The notes beneath the pieces were generated by a model. The model made no database searches and had not been told where the DNA came from. It was given only the letters and a program-made list of their open reading frames with translations. Position numbers and translations under genes: made by a program. 64,000 nt of DNA, from contig NZ_CP089928.1 in assembly GCF_021290385.1 (NCBI RefSeq), positions 1,596,501 to 1,660,500 of the forward strand, written 5' to 3'. The stretch comes from Microbulbifer sp. YPW16 (lineage in GTDB: Bacteria; Pseudomonadota; Gammaproteobacteria; Pseudomonadales; Cellvibrionaceae). Of this stretch, positions 38,302-47,230 are shown piece after piece (position 1 is the stretch's first letter; each line of letters opens with the position of its first letter).

Positions 38302-38327
38302 AAAAAGCCCGGCACAGGCCGGGCTTT
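38302..38327 (-). terminator. Intrinsic terminator of symporter gene
   Basis: Stem AAAGCCCGGC/GCCGGGCTTT with ACAG loop, followed on the minus strand by more T. Located 26 bases beyond the symporter stop. Confidence 0.88.
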
Positions 38328-38352
38328 CAGGACATCGCTCTTCGGTTTGCGG

Positions 38353-39774
38353 TCAGGCCCGCGCCTCACTCGCCAGGGGTGCCCGCTCCAGCAGGCGGCT
38401 GCCGCCGTAGACCGCAAGGCCGGCGAGGATGCCCGGCATGCCCTCGTAGATATGGCTGTGCCAGCCCAGCCCATAGCGCCACAGCAGGGCCGTGGCCAGG
38501 CCCACCACACTCATGACGATGTACACGCGCTGCGACGGCCGTCCGCCGAGGGCCAGCACGATCAACAGCGGCGCAAATGCCGAGGCCAGCGCCGACCAGG
38601 ACATCACCACCAGGCTGAACACACTCTGCTTGTTCAGCAGCGCCCAGCCCACCGCAGCCACGGTGATTGCCAGGGTGGCGGCCTTGAGCATCCAGGTGCG
38701 CTCGACCCGGTGCGGGATGATGTCGTGGGTGAGTGCGGCGGAGCAGCTCAGTACCAGGGAATCTGCGGTGGACATGGTGGCTGCGAACACACCCGCCAGG
38801 ATCAGCCCTACCAACACCGGGTGCAGCAGTTCCTGGGCCATCATCGGCAGCGCCAGCTCGGCGTCGAAGCCGCCCGGGTCGCTCAGCATGATCCGCGCCA
38901 GCATGCCCACGCCGGTAGCCATGAAATAGAACGCGGTGAACCACAGGTAATACCAGCAGCGCGCGTGCACCATGCGGTTCTCATCCTGCAGCGCCATAAA
39001 CCGCACCATCACATGGGGCTGGCCGATTACCGACAGGCCTGCAAACAGCCAGCCGATCGCAAACACCACACCACCGGCAAGGCCCGGCAGCAACATATCT
39101 TCCGGATACCAGTTCAGGAACCCCTCGACCTGCCCCATCTGGTCCCAGGCGGCGCCCAGGCCACCGACCGACTGGGTGGCGGCGTACAACAGGATTCCCA
39201 TGGCCACGATCATCACGATCGACTGCGCGGCGTCGGTCCAGATCGAGGCACGGATACCACCCGCCAGGCAGTAGGCCGCCACAATCACCCCGCCGATCAC
39301 CGCACCACTCCAGATGGGCAGGTCCAGCAGCACGTACAGCGCCTTGCTGCCGGCCACCAGCTGGGCACTGGCGTAGGCCAGCAGGAACATCAGCGCCAGC
39401 ACTCCGGCAAGGCGCTGCCAGGTGGCGAAACGGGAGCCGCCCCACTTGCTGATCACGCCGGCATAGCTGCTCTCGCCGGTCTCGCGTGTGGCGCGGCACA
39501 GGGAGCGGTGTACCCACATGGAGCCGAGAAAGTCGCCCAGGATCCAGCCCACCATCAGCCAGATTGAGGCGAGGCCGGTGGCGTAGGTGTAGCCAATCAC
39601 ACCGATAAACATGTAGCCGCTGTTATTGGTGGCCACGGCGGAAAGCCCCACCAGGAATGGCGGCACGTCACTGCTGGCGAGGTAATAGTCATGTTTGGTG
39701 CCGCGGCTGCGCAGGTATGAGCTGATACCAACGGCGGCAAACAGGGCGAGGAAGAACAGGAAACTCAGTAACAC
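38353..39774 (-). CDS. Sodium/solute symporter (SSS family, PutP-like)
   Basis: A 473-residue polytopic protein with about 13 hydrophobic segments. GLSAVATNNSGYMFIGVIGY near residue 45 and the GGIRASIWTDAAQSIVMI loop are SSS-family sodium-site regions; FAATMSTADSLVLSCSAALT is the signature of helix 9. The closest well-known relatives are PutP-type proline transporters. It starts with GTG, with AGGAG six bases before. It follows the ectoine operon and the TPR gene on the same strand (106-base gap), so uptake of a compatible solute such as proline, betaine or ectoine is likely; substrate not proven. Confidence 0.88.
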   Translation of the reverse strand: MLLSFLFFLALFAAVGISSYLRSRGTKHDYYLASSDVPPFLVGLSAVATNNSGYMFIGVIGYTYATGLASIWLMVGWILGDFLGSMWVHRSLCRATRETGESSYAGVISKWGGSRFATWQRLAGVLALMFLLAYASAQLVAGSKALYVLLDLPIWSGAVIGGVIVAAYCLAGGIRASIWTDAAQSIVMIVAMGILLYAATQSVGGLGAAWDQMGQVEGFLNWYPEDMLLPGLAGGVVFAIGWLFAGLSVIGQPHVMVRFMALQDENRMVHARCWYYLWFTAFYFMATGVGMLARIMLSDPGGFDAELALPMMAQELLHPVLVGLILAGVFAATMSTADSLVLSCSAALTHDIIPHRVERTWMLKAATLAITVAAVGWALLNKQSVFSLVVMSWSALASAFAPLLIVLALGGRPSQRVYIVMSVVGLATALLWRYGLGWHSHIYEGMPGILAGLAVYGGSRLLERAPLASEARA

Positions 39775-39880
39775 GGGCCACTCCTTGCGGTCGTTATTAT
39801 TGTCAGGTGATCAGCCCCCGGCCCTGGGCGGGAGGCGAAACCCGGTAGACCAGTGTGGATCGACCGGGCGTATATCGCAA

Positions 39881-40834
39881 TCAGGCGCTGCTGGAGCGGG
39901 CCGCGGCTGCACTGGTATCCGCGGGCTGGGCACTGACACTCTGGATACCCATCAGCTCGGCAAAGGGTGGAAACTCAACCAGTCCGTCCAGCGCCGGGTC
40001 ATCCATCGCCTCATCCCGGTAGGCACTGGAGATATCCAGCGCCCGCGCCAGGTTGGCCACTGCCTCTTCCCACTGTTCCTGGCTCGCGTGGGCACAGGCC
40101 AGCTGGTAGTAGGCGTTGCCGTTTTCCGGGTCGATTTCCAGCGCCTGCAGGCACAGGTTGATCGCCCACTGCGGCTCACCCAGTTCCAGCACGGCGTCGG
40201 CCTTGTAAGTCAGCGCCTCGCCATCGTCCCGGCGCAACCCCAGGATCTGGTCGTAGACGGCAATCTTGCCCGCGGGAGTATGCTCGCGACCGGCACGCAG
40301 CCACAGCGACTGGATTTCCTGGGTCAGCTCAATCTCATCGCGGTTGTGCTCGATATGCCGCGTCTTCTCACTGAGCTGCTCCTCGATACTGCGCAGGCGC
40401 TCCTCGTACTGGGTGACCAGTTTGTTCACTTCATCCGTAGCGAGGCTATGTACCTTTTCCTTGATATCCCGGATGGAAGTCCAGCCGACAATTACCAGCA
40501 TCGAGCTGACGCCGGCAATCAGGTAAAAGAAATAGGTCACCGTGTCGGTGGCATAGGTGATGGCCTTGTCGGCGGCGTTGATCTGCCGGTCCACCACTTC
40601 CTGTGTAATCGCCACCCGCTGCTCCGCCATTTCCTTGCGCAGCTGCTTGAGCTCATCCAGCACGTAGCGCTCGACAAACGGCGTGTACAGGGGCTCCTGG
40701 AGCTTATTGACATGCTCCTCGGCCGCCTGCTGCTTTTCTTCTTCCTGCCTTGTTTGCGCTTCCTGCTGGGCGCTGGCTGCCAGCGGCAGCAGTAATGCCG
40801 CCGCCAGCATCAGCCATGCACTCAGGCCGCGCAT
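39881..40834 (-). CDS. TPR membrane protein attached to the ectoine operon
   Basis: 317 residues. A signal peptide (MRGLSAWLMLAAALLLPLAA) precedes a Gln/Glu-rich coiled coil, a transmembrane helix (TYFFYLIAGVSSMLVIVGW, near residue 105), another coiled coil (YEERLRSIEEQLSEKTRHIE), and two or three TPR units (GEALTYKADAVLELGEPQWA, GNAYYQLACAHASQEQWEEA). Its start codon lies inside the 3' end of ask (13-base overlap), so it is co-translated with the ectoine genes. No such protein is part of the known ectoine pathway; an osmosensing or scaffold role is possible but unproven. Confidence 0.75.
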   Translation of the reverse strand: MRGLSAWLMLAAALLLPLAASAQQEAQTRQEEEKQQAAEEHVNKLQEPLYTPFVERYVLDELKQLRKEMAEQRVAITQEVVDRQINAADKAITYATDTVTYFFYLIAGVSSMLVIVGWTSIRDIKEKVHSLATDEVNKLVTQYEERLRSIEEQLSEKTRHIEHNRDEIELTQEIQSLWLRAGREHTPAGKIAVYDQILGLRRDDGEALTYKADAVLELGEPQWAINLCLQALEIDPENGNAYYQLACAHASQEQWEEAVANLARALDISSAYRDEAMDDPALDGLVEFPPFAELMGIQSVSAQPADTSAAAARSSSA

Positions 40835-42270
40835 ATCGCCTCGCCGTGGTCATAGACCTCGACCAGTGCGTGGTGCAGGCTCTTCACCGCTTCCTCGTAG
40901 TCCGTCTCGTTGATCACGAACTGCATATCCACCTGGCGCATGGACTGGTGGACCGCCAGCACGCTGATACCGGAGCGGGCCAGCGCGGCAACAGCGCGGG
41001 ACAGCATGCCCGGCACTTTCATGTCGCTACCGATGGCGGATACCACGGCCACCTTGCGTACCTGGATATCACAATCCGGGTACTTCTCGCAGATGGCGCT
41101 GCGGATACGCTTCACCGTTTTCAGGTTATTGGCAATAAAGTGGGTGATGGTATTGGCGTTGATGTCCTTGGTTACCACGCTGCCCTTGAAGCGCGCGATG
41201 ATATCGTTGATGGAACGATCGTAGCTGGTCATCAGGCCCATCATGTCCTGGTCGAAACACTCCACCGCGTATATGTTCTTGCGGCCGGCGATAATCTCGA
41301 CACAGGGGGTTTCGCTGACATAGTCACCGGTCACCAGGGTGCCGCGGTGCTCGGGCTCGAAGGTGTTCATCACGCGCAGGGGGATTTCCTGCTGGCGCAG
41401 GCCCTTCGCCGCACGCGGGTGGATTGCCTCCATACCCAGGTTCGCCAGCTGGTCCGCCACATCGTAGTTGGTGCGGCCGATCGGCACTGCCTGCTCCTCG
41501 CCTACCAGGCGCGGGTCGGCACTGCTCAGGTGATATTCCTTGTGAATGATGGCCTCGCGTGCCTCGGTAATTACCGCGATACGACTGAAGGTCATCTCGC
41601 TGTAGCCACGCGCGAAGGTATTCATCAGGCCCTCGGCGGTGTGGGCATAGCCGGTGACGATCGGCAGTTCCCTCGCCATGTCGATATCCTTGAACGCGCG
41701 CTCGATGCGCTGGTCCAGGGTGAGGTGGTCGCTGTCCTGCCAGCCGGTCAGGTCGACAAAGCGGGCATTGATGCCTTCTTCCTCACGCAACAGCGCGGCG
41801 GTGTTCCAGGCGCTGTGCGCCTCACCCAGGCTGGCGAGCATTTCGCTCACAGTATTGAGGTGGCCTTCCAGCGCGAAGTGGCCGTGCTGGCATACCCGCT
41901 CCAGGTCCCCCAGGCAGCGCTCGGCATCTTCCAGGCGCTCCCCGATAAAGTCATTGGCCTTCGCCAGCAGTTCCGGATCCTTGAACAGTGATGCGTTGAT
42001 TTCCCTGACGCGCTCGCGCAGCCCCTCGATGGCCTCGGACCAGCTGCGGTCCTCATTGGCGTCGGCGAAGAGAGCGAAAATGCCCGGACGCCCGGACTTC
42101 TTGTGCTCCAGCAGCAGGTCGGTGATACCGCCGTAAGCGGATACCACAAAGATGCGCTGGTACACACCTTCCATCGCGGCCTTGCGGTTCTTGAGAACAA
42201 TATTGTCGCGTACCGCGGCATAGTCGCTCATGGACGTGCCGCCAATCTTTTCCACCGTGTGTTCTTTCAT
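40822..42270 (-). CDS. ask: Ectoine-operon aspartate kinase
   Basis: 482 residues. VEKIGGTSMSDYAAVRDNI is the kinase nucleotide/aspartate site and SADPRLVGEEQAVPIGRTNY the substrate loop. Two ACT domains lie at the C terminus. The sequence has the features of the Ask_Ect subgroup, which supplies aspartyl phosphate for L-aspartate-semialdehyde outside the usual feedback control by lysine and threonine. It follows ectC after 87 bases containing a large hairpin. The 3' end overlaps the TPR gene. Confidence 0.95.
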   Translation of the reverse strand: MKEHTVEKIGGTSMSDYAAVRDNIVLKNRKAAMEGVYQRIFVVSAYGGITDLLLEHKKSGRPGIFALFADANEDRSWSEAIEGLRERVREINASLFKDPELLAKANDFIGERLEDAERCLGDLERVCQHGHFALEGHLNTVSEMLASLGEAHSAWNTAALLREEEGINARFVDLTGWQDSDHLTLDQRIERAFKDIDMARELPIVTGYAHTAEGLMNTFARGYSEMTFSRIAVITEAREAIIHKEYHLSSADPRLVGEEQAVPIGRTNYDVADQLANLGMEAIHPRAAKGLRQQEIPLRVMNTFEPEHRGTLVTGDYVSETPCVEIIAGRKNIYAVECFDQDMMGLMTSYDRSINDIIARFKGSVVTKDINANTITHFIANNLKTVKRIRSAICEKYPDCDIQVRKVAVVSAIGSDMKVPGMLSRAVAALARSGISVLAVHQSMRQVDMQFVINETDYEEAVKSLHHALVEVYDHGEAICAA

Positions 42271-42306
42271 GGTCTTCCTGTAGATGTTGTGTCTGGATGT
42301 ATGTGA

Positions 42307-42339
42307 ACCGGCGCCCCCGATCCTATCGGCGGCGCCGGT
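42307..42339 (-). promoter_or_regulatory. Intercistronic hairpin between ectC and ask
   Basis: ACCGGCGCC (42307-42315) pairs with GGCGCCGGT (42331-42339), and inside it CCGAT (42317-42321) pairs with ATCGG (42325-42329); only one C-C mismatch and a 3-base loop remain. There is no T run on the minus strand, so full termination is unlikely. It may set the ratio of ask to ectABC mRNA by partial attenuation or by stabilising the upstream message. Confidence 0.7.
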
Positions 42340-42357
42340 GCGAACCTCGCAACATCT

Positions 42358-42759
42358 TTATTTGTCGGATACCTCTTCCGCATCCAGTTCGTACGCGCCT
42401 TCCGCGTTGTGCACTTCCTTGCCGTGCAGCGGCGGATTGAAAACACAGGCCATTTTCATTTCTTTCTTGGCGCGCAGGATGTGCTTGTCGTTCTTGTCCA
42501 GGATATAGATGGTACCCGGGGTGATCGGGTAGACCTTGCCATCGGCAACAGTTTCCACTTCACCCTCACCGGACATGCAGTACACAGACTCCAGGTGATT
42601 CTGGTAGTGCAGGTTCAGGTTGGCACCCTCATAAATGGTGGTGATATGGAAGGAAAAGCCCATGTTGTCGCCCTTCAACAACAGGCGAGTGCTCTCCCAG
42701 CCCTCGGAAACAATACGTCGGTCGCTTTTCTCTGCTTCTTGCAGCTGTCTGACAATCAT
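42358..42759 (-). CDS. ectC: L-ectoine synthase
   Basis: 133 residues, the standard length. Cupin segments include [60 protein letters not shown] and [14 protein letters not shown]. It cyclises N-gamma-acetyl-diaminobutyrate to ectoine. The metal-binding Glu, Tyr and His positions known from EctC structures are present (LESVYC, DKHILRA). Located between ectB (51-base gap) and ask. Confidence 0.97.
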   Translation of the reverse strand: MIVRQLQEAEKSDRRIVSEGWESTRLLLKGDNMGFSFHITTIYEGANLNLHYQNHLESVYCMSGEGEVETVADGKVYPITPGTIYILDKNDKHILRAKKEMKMACVFNPPLHGKEVHNAEGAYELDAEEVSDK

Positions 42760-42810
42760 TACTGGTCTCTCATCAAATTAGTTTAAGGACTAAATTTTCA
42801 CGGGCGCCGA

Positions 42811-44184
<1,374 letters not shown>

Positions 44185-44233
44185 TCAGGAAAACTCAATT
44201 CTTACCCGGCATATATGACATGCCGTCGCAACC

Positions 44234-44848
44234 TCAGCTGCCGGCCTGGGTAAAGGGACCGATACGCAGCAACATCTCGCTGTCATGCTGACCCTGGAAG
44301 TGGCGCTCCCGGTCAAACATCACCGATTCATTGCACTCAGTGCCCAGCTTGCGGGCAAGGCCGCGGAACAGGGCCCAGGAGGCCTCGTTGTCCGGCGTAA
44401 TGGTGGTCTCCAGGTAACGCACTTGCGCACAGTTCGGGCGACCGAGGATCTCGCGGATCATGCGGCCGGCGAGGCCCTGTCCGCGGCCTTCCTCGGCCAC
44501 GGCTACCTGCCAGATAAAGAGAGTGTCGGGACGCGACGGGACCAGGTACCCGGAGACGAAGCCGGCGAGTTTTCCGGCAACCTCCGCGGCGACACTGGTG
44601 TCGGCGAAATGGCTGGTCTGCAACAGGTTGCAGTAAACGGAATTTTCATCCAGTGGAGGGCAGCGCTGGATCAAGCGATGCACATCGGCACCGTCTTCAC
44701 TGACCGGCTGGCGCAGCAGGGCTTCCTTCCTGGCGGAATCCTGCCGCGCCTCTACCTTGTCTTCCGGGGACTCTTCGGCTTTGCCTTCCGAACCCCCGCC
44801 CTGATTGTTGGCTACGCTTGTGGCGCTCAAATCAATACCTTTAGTCAT
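44234..44848 (-). CDS. ectA: L-2,4-diaminobutyrate N-gamma-acetyltransferase
   Basis: A 204-residue GNAT enzyme: CPPLDENSVYCNLLQTSHFA, LFIWQVAVAEEGRGQGLAGR (acetyl-CoA loop) and LETTITPDNEASWALFRGLA are the EctA hallmarks. It has an N-terminal acidic extension of about 45 residues with no fold, as in Halomonas. The start at ATG 44848 has no clear ribosome site, and a TACAAT sits only five bases upstream, so the message could be leaderless. The same is true of the divergent ectR. Confidence 0.95.
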   Translation of the reverse strand: MTKGIDLSATSVANNQGGGSEGKAEESPEDKVEARQDSARKEALLRQPVSEDGADVHRLIQRCPPLDENSVYCNLLQTSHFADTSVAAEVAGKLAGFVSGYLVPSRPDTLFIWQVAVAEEGRGQGLAGRMIREILGRPNCAQVRYLETTITPDNEASWALFRGLARKLGTECNESVMFDRERHFQGQHDSEMLLRIGPFTQAGS

Positions 44849-44930
44849 CAAATTGTATTAAAAGGCCCGGAATCCCTGCGCTGGCACGCAATTTAGGCCT
44901 TAAAGGCCAAATTTGACCTTTTGTCTAATT

Positions 44931-44954
44931 AATTGTTTACTGCTCTAAACAATT
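44931..44954. promoter_or_regulatory. Candidate EctR operator in the ectA-ectR intergenic region
   Basis: Palindrome AATTGTTTA/TAAACAATT with a 6-base spacer. The right half is repeated as CTCTAAACAA at 44943-44952 and 44967-44976 (24 bases apart, about two helical turns). A second, shorter palindrome GGCCTT-A-AAGGCC lies at 44897-44909 on the ectA side. MarR-type EctR proteins repress ect promoters from such AT-rich palindromes near the start of transcription. Confidence 0.6.
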
Positions 44955-45000
44955 TTTTGCATAGTACTCTAAACAAACACGCAACCGCAAGACCAAACCC

Positions 45001-45720
45001 ATGGAGACTGAACAAAATCTGCCCAACCAGGAGCTGGTAGAGAGCACGGAAAGGGACCCCGGCCAGCCCAGTGAGCACAAATATGACCGGCGCGCCCGAG
45101 CGCAGGGCGAGCGCGTGCACGGCAGGATTGACAAAACGCCACCGGCGCATAAAGTCGGACGCGAGCGGATGTCCCGCCGAGAACTGCAGAGCCTGCTACT
45201 GATGGACAAGATTGAAGAAGTACTGATCACCCTGCGCCGCCTGATCCGCGCCACCGACCTGCACTCGAAACAACTGGTCAAGACCGCCGGCCTGACCGCG
45301 CCGCAACTACTGTTGCTCCAGGCCATCCGTGAAAAAGGCCAGGTAACGATCGGCGCGCTGGCCAAGGAAATCAGCCTCAGCCAGGCCACGGTAACCACTA
45401 TTTTAGACCGCCTGGAAAAACGCGGGCTGGTTTACCGCGAGCGCTCATCAGAGGATAAGCGCAAGGTGCACGCCTACCTCACCGACAAGGGCATGGACTT
45501 TATCCGCGACGCGCCCACGCCACTGCAGGAGCACTTCGTGCGCCAGTTCCGCGACCTGCGCGACTGGGAGCAGTCCATGATCATCTCCTCCCTCCAGCGA
45601 GTGGCACTGATGATGGACGCGGAACATATCGATGCCTCTCCGGTACTCGACATCGGCGACCTGGACCGCAAGGTGAGCCGCAACCAATCCGGGGAAAAAG
45701 GCGACAAAAGCGACTACTAA
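45001..45720 (+). CDS. ectR: MarR-family ectoine operon regulator
   Basis: 239 residues. A disordered, charged N-terminal stretch (to about residue 55) precedes a MarR winged-helix domain (KTAGLTAPQLLLLQAIREKG, LAKEISLSQATVTTILDRLE, RERSSEDKRKVHAYLTDKG) and a C-terminal dimerisation region. Divergent to ectABC-ask, as is typical for EctR. The start is uncertain: ATG 45001 has no good ribosome site, and ATG 45169 (MSRRELQSLLLMDKIEE) would give a protein of usual MarR length. Confidence 0.9.
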   Translation: METEQNLPNQELVESTERDPGQPSEHKYDRRARAQGERVHGRIDKTPPAHKVGRERMSRRELQSLLLMDKIEEVLITLRRLIRATDLHSKQLVKTAGLTAPQLLLLQAIREKGQVTIGALAKEISLSQATVTTILDRLEKRGLVYRERSSEDKRKVHAYLTDKGMDFIRDAPTPLQEHFVRQFRDLRDWEQSMIISSLQRVALMMDAEHIDASPVLDIGDLDRKVSRNQSGEKGDKSDY

Positions 45721-46137
45721 GCGCCCGCCACGATCGTCATCGGGCGCCATTTCCGCCGCTTTCTCAGGCGGACTCCCCCGCCTTCGCGCAATCCATGGGC
45801 GAGAGTTGCCACGATGGCACGCAATCATTGCATTTACACCGCAGATCGGTATAAATGAAGCCACAACACTAAGGTGGCGCGACACTTTTGAGTTAGCGCC
45901 CACTTACTCAAGACATGGCGTAACAACTAGAAAACCAGGGACTTGTCGCAAAACCCACCGCCACTGCACGGCCTGCCGGAGAACGGCAACCGGGCAGGCA
46001 TGTGTGCTGGTGCGACTCCCCTATGCGCCTGGCGAAATCAGTCCATCCCACGGACCGGGCTCCCCGCCAGGCCACAGTTCTGCCTGTCCTGATAACGCCT
46101 GAAAGCAAACACCCCGCAGGGATCAAGGGACAATAAG
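45721..46137. other. Intergenic region between ectR and FHA-regulator gene
   Basis: 417 bases with no gene that I trust. A hairpin GCGCCCG/CGGGCGC lies directly after the ectR stop (45721-45747) without a T run. The AT-richer middle (about 45825-45930) probably holds the promoter of the FHA-HTH gene. Confidence 0.45.
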
Positions 46138-47118
46138 ATGGCTTGTTTGCAGCACCCGGATAGGGAGCACCCCGAATACCTGATGGCCCACCACACTGTG
46201 GGCCGTCGCCTTGGCGCCGTGGACACCCGCATCGCCAGTGCCGAGATTTCCGGTATCCACGCGGCCATCCAATGGACCGGTACCCACTGGAATATCCGCG
46301 ACCTGAGCCGTAACGGGACCTGGCTCAACGGCCAGCAGCTCGTGCCCGCCAGGAATTATGAGCTGGAGCAGGGTGACAAAGTCTGTTTTGGCCGTGCCAC
46401 CAACCCGGCGTGGGTGGTGGAGAACATCGACGAGCCGGAAAACCTGCTGATCGACCTGAAGTCGGGTGACGCCCTCTCCCTGGAGCAGTACCACCTGCTG
46501 CCGGATGAGCGCGAGCCCCTCGCCAGCCTGCATTTCAACCCGATCTCCGGCCAGTGGCTGTACGAACTCACTGGCAGCTCCAGTGGCAGTGACAGCGCCA
46601 TCGCCGTCGGCCATGGCGAGCGGATTGACTGCGGCCATTACAGCTGGGAGTTGTTCCTGCCCGACAACCAGGGGGCAACCAAGGAACTCTCCATGCAGCA
46701 GATGACCATCTGCGAATTCGACCTGCGCTTTTCGGTCAGCCACCATGAAGAGCATGTGCAGCTGCAACTGCGTCGCCCGGACCTGCAGGTGGCCCTGCCC
46801 GCGCGCATCCACCACTACCTGCTGCTGTACCTGGCCCGGGCCCGTATGGAGGATATCGAACGCGGTGCCGATCCGGACTCCCAGGGCTGGGTGTCCATCC
46901 AGGTTGCCACTCGCGAGCTGGGCATTACCGTCAACCACCTCAACACCCAGATCTTCCGCGCCCGCAAGCAGATTGCCGAGGCGCTGCCGGACGCTATCGA
47001 TACCTCGGGACTGGTAGAGCGGCGCTCCTGGGAGATTCGCCTGGGGTGCAGCAACTTCGAGATTTACAAGGGCTCACAGCGCGAGTCCCGGGCCGGCTAC
47101 ATTACCGAGCCCGGCTGA
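46138..47118 (+). CDS. FHA-domain transcription-regulator-like protein
   Basis: 326 residues. The N-terminal FHA domain (about 15-95) has the phosphothreonine-binding signature VGRRLG, ISGIHAAI and LSRNGTWLNG. The middle is a beta-rich region, and the C-terminal 100 residues resemble a winged helix (ARIHHYLLLYLARARMEDIE, VSIQVATRELGITVNHLNTQ, IFRARKQIAEA). It therefore appears to couple recognition of phosphothreonine to DNA binding. Two Ser/Thr kinases follow on the same strand and are the obvious source of phosphorylated partners. Confidence 0.82.
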   Translation: MACLQHPDREHPEYLMAHHTVGRRLGAVDTRIASAEISGIHAAIQWTGTHWNIRDLSRNGTWLNGQQLVPARNYELEQGDKVCFGRATNPAWVVENIDEPENLLIDLKSGDALSLEQYHLLPDEREPLASLHFNPISGQWLYELTGSSSGSDSAIAVGHGERIDCGHYSWELFLPDNQGATKELSMQQMTICEFDLRFSVSHHEEHVQLQLRRPDLQVALPARIHHYLLLYLARARMEDIERGADPDSQGWVSIQVATRELGITVNHLNTQIFRARKQIAEALPDAIDTSGLVERRSWEIRLGCSNFEIYKGSQRESRAGYITEPG

Positions 47119-47230
47119 TCAATACGGGCGCCCCTGGGGGAAGGGAAGCGGGACGCCCGGATAATCACGGACAAACAGACTTCGTCAGGGAAGGCAGGGA
47201 GCAGCAACAGGGCCATTCCCCGGAATATTG

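Larger units (their letters stand above)
37960..38352. other. Convergent intergenic region with two terminators and a REP-like unit
   Basis: 393 bases between convergent genes. They hold the YceI terminator, a single REP-like palindrome (38081-38106) and the symporter terminator (38302-38327). No gene seen. Confidence 0.6.

Noticed and set aside
38014..39567. A 517-codon open frame opposite the Na+/solute symporter
   Set aside because: Composition is dominated by His, Gln and Arg as expected for the antisense of a hydrophobic membrane protein; it crosses a terminator and a REP unit.
40750..41991. A 413-codon open frame opposite ask
   Set aside because: It is antisense to a complete, well-conserved aspartate kinase; no recognisable domain.
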